Part shown: piece by piece, positions 1-5,200 of the stretch | How the letters are laid out: the number at the start of each line of letters is the position of its first letter | How positions within the stretch are numbered: position 1 is the first letter of the stretch | Assembly (NCBI GenBank): GCA_035391225.1 | Contig: DAOPKN010000084.1 | Span: 1-8,365 of the forward strand | Reading direction: 5' to 3' | DNA length: 8,365 nt | Origin: DAOPKN01 sp035391225 | GTDB lineage: Bacteria; Thermotogota; Thermotogae; MWEM01 | Made by a program: the position numbers and the translations under genes | Notes under the pieces: model-generated | What the model was told of the DNA's origin: nothing | What the model saw: the letters and a program-made list of their open reading frames with translations, nothing else | Databases searched by the model: none

Positions 1-43
1 CGAGAACACATGTTCATTTTGGACAGGTTCCTTGCTTTTTTCG

Positions 44-52
44 TGGTAGAAT
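44..52 (+). promoter_or_regulatory. Extended -10 promoter of the AraC-family regulator
   Basis: TGG followed by TAGAAT matches the extended -10 pattern TGnTATAAT with one mismatch in the hexamer. Transcription would start near base 59, leaving a leader of about 17 bases before the ATG at 76. No good -35 lies 17 bases upstream; a TTGGAC at 19-24 is 22 bases away, which is too far. The short leader excludes the earlier in-frame ATG at base 10 as the start. This is a sequence match only. Confidence 0.5.
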
Positions 53-65
53 GTGCATATCCTCC

Positions 66-70
66 GGAGG
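66..70 (+). promoter_or_regulatory. Ribosome binding site fixing the start at 76
   Basis: A perfect GGAGG (within CCTCCGGAGG) sits five bases before the ATG at 76. The upstream in-frame ATG at base 10 has no such site and lies before the predicted transcription start, so 76 is chosen. Confidence 0.8.
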
Positions 71-75
71 CAAAC

Positions 76-975
76 ATGCAGAAAAACTGGAACGAAATCG
101 TGGGCAGCACCATTGCCCGTTACCGAGAGAACGCGCAAAACCCGGAACAAGCTTCCCCGTGGGGCGAAGAAGGCCCCTCGAAGGCACATTTCGCGCGGAA
201 GTTCAAGGAGCTGTCGGGAGAAACTCCCTTTTCGTTTCAACGCCGGCTGAGACTGGAAAGGGGCGTGTGGCTCTTACGCAACTCGGGGCTGCGCATCTGC
301 GACATCGCGTCCGAGTGCGGGTACGAAAGCCAGGAAGCCTTCGCCAAGGCCGTCAAGAAAGAGTTCGGGCTGACCCCGCGGCAAATGCGGCGATTGCCCA
401 CCTGGTCCGGCGGGCTGTTTTCTCCCATCCATTACCACTACGACGAAGAAGAATGCGCAGACAACTGGGTTTTGCTGCAGGAAAAAGGAGGAATTGCCAT
501 GAACATGAAGATCGTGCACCTGGAACCCTTCCACGTGATTTCGCTTGCCAGCGGGGGAGACTACTGGGGAATGCCCAAGACCTGGCAAAGGTTTCACCAA
601 ATCATTGGCGGAACACCGCTCGCTGCGCAGGCGGAATCGTACCTTTCGGTGTTCCACGACCATCACCGTGACATCCCCATGGAACAGAAAAAATGGGACA
701 CCGGCATCATCGTGAAGCAAAAGATGCCCCTCCCCGAGGAATTGCGCTTTTCCACCCTTGCAGGGGGACTGTACGCGGTGTACCTGCATTTCGGGCCCTG
801 CGAGGAAATCGGCCCTGCCTGGGAGGAGTGGACAAAGGGGTGGCTCCCGCAAAGCCCCTACGAGATCGACGCCAGCCGTCCCTCCCTGGAATGGTACCAG
901 AACAACCTTCCCTTCCTTCCACCGGAACTCCACGTGACATTCCTGTGTGACCCGGTACGAAACAAGAACGGTTGA
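76..975 (+). CDS. AraC-family regulator with GyrI-like effector domain (Rob-like)
   Basis: This is a 299-residue cytoplasmic DNA-binding regulator. Residues about 10-107 form an AraC/XylS-type double helix-turn-helix. The second half is well conserved: DIASECGYESQEAFAKAVKK, then FGLTPRQMRR. Residues about 143-294 form a GyrI-like small-molecule-binding domain, with a beta strand starting MKIVHLEPFHV, a GGLYAVYLHFGPCEE strand and a WLPQSPYEID turn. The order (HTH first, effector domain second) and the length match Rob of E. coli, so an effector probably binds the C-terminal half. The ligand and targets cannot be read from sequence. The gene stands alone and converges on the lipoprotein gene at a shared terminator, so context names no target. 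The start at 76 is supported by GGAGG and an extended -10. The family call is firm; the role is inferred. Confidence 0.93.
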   Translation: MQKNWNEIVGSTIARYRENAQNPEQASPWGEEGPSKAHFARKFKELSGETPFSFQRRLRLERGVWLLRNSGLRICDIASECGYESQEAFAKAVKKEFGLTPRQMRRLPTWSGGLFSPIHYHYDEEECADNWVLLQEKGGIAMNMKIVHLEPFHVISLASGGDYWGMPKTWQRFHQIIGGTPLAAQAESYLSVFHDHHRDIPMEQKKWDTGIIVKQKMPLPEELRFSTLAGGLYAVYLHFGPCEEIGPAWEEWTKGWLPQSPYEIDASRPSLEWYQNNLPFLPPELHVTFLCDPVRNKNG

Positions 976-995
976 ATCCTTACCCGTTTCTGGGC

Positions 996-1034
996 AAGAA
1001 AGCCTTCCGGAGAGCTCCCCCGGAAGGCTTTCTT
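996..1034. terminator. Bidirectional intrinsic terminator between convergent genes
   Basis: A perfect 15-bp inverted repeat (996-1010 pairs with 1020-1034) encloses a 9-base loop. The outer part of each arm is A/G-rich on the left and T/C-rich on the right, so either strand ends the stem in a T-rich stretch (GCTTTCTTCT on plus). It begins 20 bases after the regulator's TGA and lies 19 bases beyond the lipoprotein's TAA, so it serves both. The T tract is partly inside the stem and interrupted by C, so efficiency is uncertain. Confidence 0.82.
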
Positions 1035-1053
1035 CTGCGCATGTACCGCGCGC

Positions 1054-3324
1054 TTACTCCTTGCTGCCCGTGTTGCGCGGGTCCCCTTGGAACTTGGGCC
1101 AGGAGGATTCCGCGAGTCCCGTACCGTAACTGGTGAAAGCGAAGAGGTCTCCACCTTCCGTGGCAACGTAGAGAGTACCGTCGCTTCCCATTGCAGGGCT
1201 GGCACTTACGGGGCTTCCCAGGTCCACGCACCATTTCTCCGAGCCATCCTCCGGGTTCAGCGCGTACAACATCCCGGACTGGAACGCCACGTACACCGTG
1301 CCATCGTTTCCCACCAGGGGTGCAGTGTTGATCTGGGAGGAACCGAAATGCCACTTGAGGCTTCCGAGGGGGGAAAGGGCGTATACCCCATCGTTCGCGG
1401 GTGCGTAAATGGTGCCATCGGGCGCAATGCTCGGTTGGGAGCGGGAGAAATCGATGTTCTGCCCCTCCCCGGGGTACTTCCATTCTTCCTCCCCCAAGCT
1501 GGTGGGTTCCTTCTCCGGATCGAGTGCATACAACTGCGAAGTGGTTCCCACGAATACCGTGCCATCTTGCGCAATGGCTGGACTTCCGCGCATCACCGAG
1601 TCTCCCACGAAGGACCATTTTGGGGCGCCTCCGGACACGAGGTCAATGGCATGAAGCTTGTGATCGTCGTCAGGGACCAGAAGGTACTGGCTATTGGCAA
1701 CATGGTTCCCCTGCACATCTCCCACGAAATAGGCCCAACCCCACGTTAACTCGGTACCCGTAAGCGTGAGCACAAACCCCTTTTCCGAGCAAAGTGAGAG
1801 TGTGCCCACGCTCCGAAAAACCGGACTGTTGGAGATAGTGTCACCTATGTGCAATTTATCGCTTCCCACTCCATCCGGAGAAATCGAGAAAAGGACTGTG
1901 GGGGTAGTGACGATTCGCGCGTCCACCGCTGTCACGTAAATGGTGCCATCGCTTGCCACCGTGGGACTGGATTTCACCGGTCCGCCGGTGGGAAACGCCC
2001 ACTTCTGGGTTCCACCGGGGTTGACGGCGTACAGGTAGGTATCATCCGCTCCGAGGTAAATGGTGCCGTCGCTTCCCACCGCGGGGCTCGAGGAAAAAGC
2101 GGCACCAATGGAGAAGACCCATTTTTGTTCGAGGGGTGCATAAAGGGGGGGATCGGGGTTCCGGCAGAAGGATGCCACCAGCGAGCGCTGGCCCTGCACC
2201 GTCCAGTCCAGGCTGGCATCCTCGCTCACACGTTGGCCGTCTTCGAACCAGCCCGCGAAGTGGTAGCCGGACGCCGCCAGCGCGCGCACCTCCACCTGGT
2301 CCCCTACCTGGAATTCTTCGGAGCGAAAATTTCCCCAGGCTCCGCCGTTGATGCGTACGTTGCCCCCCACGCTCGGGGAGGATTCTACCGTGATCGCGTA
2401 GGTGTTTGGAACGAAGGATGCCAGCACCACGCAGCTGTCAACCGGCTCGTAGGGCATCGGGTTTTGTTCGCCCAGGAACCGCGCACGGGAGTCGGCACCA
2501 TTCTCCAGGAACCAGCCTTCGAAGCAAAAGCCTTCGAGCGGTTGCGCGTGCAGTACCGCTTGCTGGCCCCGTTGCAGCTCCAACGACGCCCTTGGTGCCC
2601 ACTCGCCCTCGCCAATGCGCACCATCCCGTGCTGCGAAGGGCTCGCCTGCAGCGTGAGCTCCACGCGTTTGGGTGCAAAGCGCGCTTGAACCTGCAGGTC
2701 GCTTCCGTCGTTGCGGGTAGTCGCGGCATAGCCGGGCATGTACGCCAATGGATTCTCACTGCCCAGGAACGTTTCCCCCGCGTACCATCCCTCGAAGACG
2801 AAATCGGGCTGGCTGCGTGCCTCGAGCAAAAGCTCTTGTTGTACGGGCGCCTCAAGGGTGAAACTCTCTCCCCATGGCCCCTCGTTGACGCGGATTTGCC
2901 CGTTGCTTCCCTGCTCTACCTGCACCTGCACCACGTAGTACTCCCGGGTGGAAAAACGTCCCTCATCGCTGCAAACGGTTGCGTACCCCTGGCGGGAAAG
3001 TTCCACCATCCAGCGGAATGCAACACCCGCCTCCAGTGGTTCGGGCCAGCAAGCCGTGGTCTGACGAGTGCTCACCCCCGCACCGTACGCTTCCCCCAGC
3101 GGAGCCACGTGCAGCGTGTAGGCGAAATCGTCGCGGGGGGCCATACCGTGGAAGTGCACCTCCCAGGAAAACGTTGGCTCCAAGTCCACACCGGTTTCCT
3201 CCCAAGCTGGCTCGAAAAGGCGAAGCGCAATGCCCGTTCCACCTTCGGGGGTGGAGCATCCGGTCCAGAAAAACAGGGAAGCAAGCATAATGGCTACCCA
3301 GAATTCCATCGGAATTCTTTTCAA
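1054..3324 (-). CDS. Large surface lipoprotein: Fn-like domain, three InlB/Flg_new-type repeats, 8-bladed propeller
   Basis: This is a 756-residue exported lipoprotein of unknown role. Residues 1-23 are a lipoprotein signal: KR near the start, a hydrophobic core, and the lipobox FFWTGC with lipidated Cys23. Residues about 31-128 resemble a fibronectin-type domain (RLFEPAWEETGVDLEPTFSW opens it). Residues 129-388 hold three bacterial repeats, and 396-735 about eight beta-propeller blades. The tail SWPKFQGDPRNTG is typical of PQQ-like propeller lipoproteins. I see no vicinal-Cys or other sign of quinoprotein catalysis, so the propeller is probably a binding or scaffold fold. It is far longer than BamB and is not BamB. 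The TTG start at 3324 is chosen because GAGGAGGG precedes it by 8 bases and it adds the basic n-region; ATG at 3309 is the alternative. An extended -10 lies 31 bases upstream. It is transcribed alone and ends at the terminator shared with the AraC gene. Confidence 0.9.
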   Translation of the reverse strand: MKRIPMEFWVAIMLASLFFWTGCSTPEGGTGIALRLFEPAWEETGVDLEPTFSWEVHFHGMAPRDDFAYTLHVAPLGEAYGAGVSTRQTTACWPEPLEAGVAFRWMVELSRQGYATVCSDEGRFSTREYYVVQVQVEQGSNGQIRVNEGPWGESFTLEAPVQQELLLEARSQPDFVFEGWYAGETFLGSENPLAYMPGYAATTRNDGSDLQVQARFAPKRVELTLQASPSQHGMVRIGEGEWAPRASLELQRGQQAVLHAQPLEGFCFEGWFLENGADSRARFLGEQNPMPYEPVDSCVVLASFVPNTYAITVESSPSVGGNVRINGGAWGNFRSEEFQVGDQVEVRALAASGYHFAGWFEDGQRVSEDASLDWTVQGQRSLVASFCRNPDPPLYAPLEQKWVFSIGAAFSSSPAVGSDGTIYLGADDTYLYAVNPGGTQKWAFPTGGPVKSSPTVASDGTIYVTAVDARIVTTPTVLFSISPDGVGSDKLHIGDTISNSPVFRSVGTLSLCSEKGFVLTLTGTELTWGWAYFVGDVQGNHVANSQYLLVPDDDHKLHAIDLVSGGAPKWSFVGDSVMRGSPAIAQDGTVFVGTTSQLYALDPEKEPTSLGEEEWKYPGEGQNIDFSRSQPSIAPDGTIYAPANDGVYALSPLGSLKWHFGSSQINTAPLVGNDGTVYVAFQSGMLYALNPEDGSEKWCVDLGSPVSASPAMGSDGTLYVATEGGDLFAFTSYGTGLAESSWPKFQGDPRNTGSKE
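1120..2139 (-). repeat. Beta-propeller region, about eight PQQ-like blades
   Basis: Residues 396-735 of the lipoprotein repeat a pattern of KW-x-F, then SP-A/T, then DGT-I/V-Y-V, then LYALNP. The SPAVGSDGTIY-type strand is clear in blades 1, 2, 5, 6, 7 and 8 (residues about 413, 453, 581, 631, 669, 709). Blades 3 and 4 (about 488-565) are degenerate: SPVFRSVGTLSLCS keeps only part of the motif and the next blade lacks it. On the plus strand the same repeats appear as recurring GTGCCATCG-type words. Eight is my count by eye. Confidence 0.75.
2161..2940 (-). repeat. Three tandem InlB/Flg_new-type repeats
   Basis: Residues 129-219, 220-305 and 306-388 of the lipoprotein each run: beta strand, G-x-(I/V)RI/V with a following W, a hydrophobic strand, an F-x-GW(Y/F) turn, and a closing ASF or ARF strand. 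Key residues are GQIRVNEGPW, GMVRIGEGEW and GNVRINGGAW, then FEGWY, FEGWF and FAGWF. This matches the divergent InlB B-repeat or bacterial-repeat family seen in surface proteins. The copies have diverged, so this is an old duplication rather than a recent one. Confidence 0.78.
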
Positions 3325-3332
3325 GGGGAAAT

Positions 3333-3340
3333 CCCTCCTC
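3333..3340 (-). promoter_or_regulatory. Ribosome binding site supporting the TTG start
   Basis: On the minus strand GAGGAGGG ends 8 bases before the TTG at 3324. It is 23 bases from the ATG at 3309, too far to serve it. This is the main reason for the TTG start of the lipoprotein. Confidence 0.72.
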
Positions 3341-3354
3341 TGCTCGGATAGGCA

Positions 3355-3363
3355 ATTATAGCA
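3355..3363 (-). promoter_or_regulatory. Extended -10 promoter of the lipoprotein gene
   Basis: On the minus strand the sequence reads TGC then TATAAT, a perfect extended -10 and the strongest promoter match in the window. Transcription would start near 3348, giving a leader of about 24 bases that contains the Shine-Dalgarno site. The -35 position holds only a T-rich CTTTTT. A/T-rich DNA upstream (about 3395-3465) could act as an UP-like element; that part is inference. Confidence 0.65.
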
Positions 3364-3504
3364 CCAACGTTTCCGGCAAAAAGGAAGTTGGCACGGGAAA
3401 TTTACCCCCAATTTATTCAATTTTTCTTTCAGACATCAAAGAAAATCAAAAGGAAACGGGAACCAAGAAAGGGTGTGCGGCGTGCAGGAATCCGTGAAGG
3501 AAAA

Positions 3505-3542
3505 CTACTCTTCCATGTATCCTTGGATAATCCTTCGAGTAG
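3505..3542. other. Weak inverted repeat in the 3325-3640 gap
   Basis: CTACTC at 3505-3510 pairs with GAGTAG at 3537-3542, enclosing a small ATCC-TT-GGAT dyad. On the minus strand it lies just past the T tract of the preceding terminator and is followed by TTTTCCTT, so it may be a back-up terminator. The rest of the 316-base gap contains the lipoprotein promoter, an A/T-rich stretch around 3395-3465 and the terminator at 3544-3622. I see no gene in it on either strand. Confidence 0.3.
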
Positions 3543-3543
3543 C

Positions 3544-3622
3544 AAAAAAGAACCCAATCCGCAGCCCATTCCCGGTTGGAGGAGCCGGAAGGGAGGGGAA
3601 ACCCTGTGGAACGTTGCGGATT
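3544..3622 (-). terminator. Probable two-level terminator after the adenosyltransferase gene
   Basis: On the minus strand AATCCGCA (3622-3615) pairs perfectly with TGCGGATT (3563-3556), then GGG and the T tract TTCTTTTTT (3552-3544). The 51-base interior holds a second short stem (TTCCGG against CCGGGAA, about 3571-3590, with one bulge). The outer stem starts about 18 bases after the TGA of the adenosyltransferase gene. Position and T tract fit an intrinsic terminator, but the loop is long and GGG separates stem from T tract, so strength is uncertain. Confidence 0.5.
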
Positions 3623-3640
3623 ACCCTTCCCAAATGGGGA

Positions 3641-4180
3641 TCATGGAATGGGGATATCGTTCTTGTACAGCAACTTACCCTGTTGCTTCTCTTCGAGGCG
3701 GGCCAGCAAGAACAAGAGGTCGGAGAGCCGGTTGACCCACTTGAGAAGAACGGGGTCCACCTTTTCCTGGTGCGACAGGCTGATGATGCGCCGTTCGGCG
3801 CGCCGGCACACGGTTCGGCAGATGTCCAGGCGGGCGGAAGAAACGGTGTTTCCGGGGATCACGAAGCCCTTGAGGCCCAACTGCGCTTCCAGCTCGTGGA
3901 CCTGGTCTTCCAACCGCGTGACATCTGCAGGCTGCAAGGCTTCCACGTACTTCTTGTCGCGCGAGGCCAACTGGCCGGCAAGCTGGAACAACCCGCGCTG
4001 CACTTGGAGCAGGGTTTGCACCACACCCCCGTTCTGGCACACGTGGCGGGCATCTCCCAGATGCGCGGAAAGTTCGTCCACCGTTCCGTAGGCTTCCACG
4101 CGTGCATGGTCCTTGTCCACGCGTTCTCCCGACCAAAGGCCGGTTTGACCTGCGTCGCCCGTTCCCGTGGAAATGCTCAT
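3641..4180 (-). CDS. pduO: PduO-type ATP:cob(I)alamin adenosyltransferase
   Basis: This 179-residue cytoplasmic enzyme transfers the adenosyl group of ATP to cob(I)alamin, making adenosylcobalamin for B12-dependent enzymes or for corrinoid salvage. Family motifs in order are TGTGDAGQTGL (5-15, ATP loop), VEAYGTVDELSAHLG (28-42), RTVCRRAER (122-130) and VNRLSDLLFLLAR (149-161). R122, R126, R127 and E129 keep the spacing of the ATP-contacting residues of human MMAB (R186, R190, R191, E193). The loop reads GDAG where many members have GDKG, a tolerated variant. The length is normal for a single-domain member. The ATG at 4180 overlaps the transaminase stop in ATGA, with AAAGGGGTGG just upstream, implying translational coupling. 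A longer same-frame reading to 4642 exists but its extra 154 residues lie out of frame inside the transaminase gene. No B12-dependent enzyme is present nearby. Confidence 0.93.
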   Translation of the reverse strand: MSISTGTGDAGQTGLWSGERVDKDHARVEAYGTVDELSAHLGDARHVCQNGGVVQTLLQVQRGLFQLAGQLASRDKKYVEALQPADVTRLEDQVHELEAQLGLKGFVIPGNTVSSARLDICRTVCRRAERRIISLSHQEKVDPVLLKWVNRLSDLLFLLARLEEKQQGKLLYKNDIPIP

Positions 4181-5106
4181 ACTTCCACCCCTTTCGCGTT
4201 CGCCATGCTGTGCAGGCGATGGATTTCGTGTTCGATACGCCCTTGGTACTTTTCCATCAACTGGCGGGTGATGTCCCCGGGCACGGCGAAAGCCTCTTCC
4301 TCGATGGAGGCCACCGGCATCACCCGGGAAACCGTGCTGGTGAGGAACACCTCGTCGGCCTCCAGGAATTCTTGCAGGTACACGCGGCGCTCTTGCAGCG
4401 GAATGCCCTGTTCGCGCAGCAAATCGCAGATCTTTCCCCGCGTGATTCCCGGAAGGATGTTGTCCACCTCGGGGGTGCACACCGTTCCCCCCTTGACCAG
4501 GAAGTAGCTGGAGCTTCCTCCTTCCGTGACGTACTTGCCCTGCGCGTCGCTTCGGTACATCAGCGCTTCGTATCCACCCTTTTGGTAGGCGTGGTTCTTG
4601 GCCATCACGTTCGCCATCAGGCTGGTGGTTTTGTGCGCGCACAGGCCATGGCGAAGGTCGGGGTAGACGAAGAGCTTCGCACCCGTTTGCCAGGTGAGCG
4701 GGGAGAACTTGCGCAAGGCAAAGGCAAGCATGAAGAACGTGCCGGGCCAGGATGCGGGGGGGTAACGATGGTCCCGCAGCACGTCTTCGCCGCGGGTGAG
4801 TTGCAGGTACAACTCGCCGTCGTGCAGTCCGTTTCGCCGGGCGAGTTCGAGTGCCTGGAAAAAGAGGGCTTGGTCCCCGGAAGGCTCGTGCAGCGCCTCG
4901 ACGTCAAACCCGAGTTGCCGTGCGCTGGATTTCATGCGATCCAGGTGTTCGAAGAAAAAGACGGGCACCCCCTCGAGGATGCGAACGACCTCGAACAACC
5001 CTTCACCGAACGTCAACCCCCTGTTTTGGAAACCCAGCTGCCCGTGTTCCGCCGCTGATGGACCCGGTTGGTGTTCCTGGAATCCACCGTTGAAAAAAAC
5101 CCACAT
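4177..5106 (-). CDS. dat: Class IV PLP aminotransferase, D-amino-acid transaminase-like
   Basis: This 309-residue cytoplasmic enzyme of fold-type IV uses pyridoxal phosphate. Motifs in order are GLTFGEGLFEVVRI (30-43), FEHLDRMKSSARQL (52-65), LQLTRGEDVLRDH (101-113), HKTTSLMANVMAKNHA (158-173) with catalytic Lys159, TEGGSSSYF (194-202) with Glu195 near the cofactor, and PGITRGK (219-225). The R111-D-H113 pair resembles the RxH pair (R98, H100) that binds the substrate carboxylate in Bacillus D-amino-acid transaminase, which favours D-alanine/D-glutamate exchange over branched-chain or aminodeoxychorismate activity. One extra residue precedes it. The protein is some 25 residues longer than Bacillus DAT. 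The ATG at 5106 follows GGGGAGG by 8 bases; an upstream in-frame ATG at 5208 lacks such a site and lies beyond the predicted transcription start. It heads a two-gene operon with the adenosyltransferase. Family firm, substrate inferred. Confidence 0.9.
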   Translation of the reverse strand: MWVFFNGGFQEHQPGPSAAEHGQLGFQNRGLTFGEGLFEVVRILEGVPVFFFEHLDRMKSSARQLGFDVEALHEPSGDQALFFQALELARRNGLHDGELYLQLTRGEDVLRDHRYPPASWPGTFFMLAFALRKFSPLTWQTGAKLFVYPDLRHGLCAHKTTSLMANVMAKNHAYQKGGYEALMYRSDAQGKYVTEGGSSSYFLVKGGTVCTPEVDNILPGITRGKICDLLREQGIPLQERRVYLQEFLEADEVFLTSTVSRVMPVASIEEEAFAVPGDITRQLMEKYQGRIEHEIHRLHSMANAKGVEV

Positions 5107-5127
5107 GTTTCGAACCTCCCCACGATC

Positions 5128-5136
5128 TGGTACAAT
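5128..5136 (+). promoter_or_regulatory. Extended -10 promoter of the deacetylase operon
   Basis: TGG followed by TACAAT is an extended -10 with one mismatch. Transcription would start near 5143, giving a leader of about 58 bases before the ATG at 5201. The -35 position (TTTCGA, 5108-5113, 17-base spacer) is poor. The predicted leader contains the inverted repeat at 5146-5169. Confidence 0.52.
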
Positions 5137-5145
5137 CAAGAATGC

Positions 5146-5169
5146 GGGAAAAGGAACTTCCCCTTTCCC
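5146..5169. promoter_or_regulatory. Inverted repeat between two face-to-face promoters
   Basis: GGGAAAAGG (5146-5154) pairs with CCTTTCCC (5161-5169, counting the leading C) at eight of nine positions across a 6-base loop. It lies between the -10 boxes of the two divergent operons, at the predicted transcription starts of both. It could be a shared operator, or an RNA hairpin near the 5' end of both transcripts. Neither has been shown. Confidence 0.4.
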
Positions 5170-5171
5170 CG

Positions 5172-5180
5172 ATTCTATCA
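5172..5180 (-). promoter_or_regulatory. Extended -10 promoter of the transaminase operon
   Basis: On the minus strand TGA is followed by TAGAAT, an extended -10 with one mismatch. Transcription would start near 5165 and run leftward, giving a leader of about 58 bases before the ATG at 5106. The -35 position is poor (GCAAAA). The predicted start lies downstream of the opposing plus-strand start, so the two transcripts would overlap by about 23 bases. Confidence 0.5.
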
Positions 5181-5200
5181 CATACGAAAGGGTGTTTTGC

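Noticed and set aside
10..75. N-terminal extension of the AraC-family protein from the ATG at base 10
   Set aside because: No ribosome site, and the region holds the predicted -10 box; the ATG at 76 has a perfect GGAGG and begins the conserved protein.
274..933. Minus-strand 219-residue frame opposite the AraC-family gene
   Set aside because: Antisense shadow of a clear helix-turn-helix gene.
1120..2139. Recurring GTGCCATCG words as a DNA repeat array or CRISPR-like element
   Set aside because: They are in-frame codons for the repeated DGT(I/V)Y strand of the propeller, with irregular spacing and divergent flanks.
1054..3324. BamB or a PQQ-dependent dehydrogenase
   Set aside because: It is far longer than BamB, has extra N-terminal domains, and shows none of the catalytic or vicinal-Cys features of quinoproteins.
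1849..3351. 500-residue plus-strand open frame opposite the lipoprotein gene
   Set aside because: It is antisense to a convincing multidomain gene; GC-rich codon use keeps the opposite frame open. No domain, ribosome site or signal peptide.
3325..3640. Small protein gene or cobalamin riboswitch in the gap
   Set aside because: No short frame with a ribosome site, and no B12-box; the adenosyltransferase operon's own leader (5107-5165) lacks it too.
4181..4642. 154-residue upstream extension of the adenosyltransferase frame
   Set aside because: It lies out of frame within the transaminase gene, and the conserved enzyme starts just after the ATG at 4180 with its own ribosome site.
4796..5200. 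135-residue upstream extension of the deacetylase frame
   Set aside because: It is antisense to the transaminase gene and low in protein character; the family N-terminus begins at 5201.
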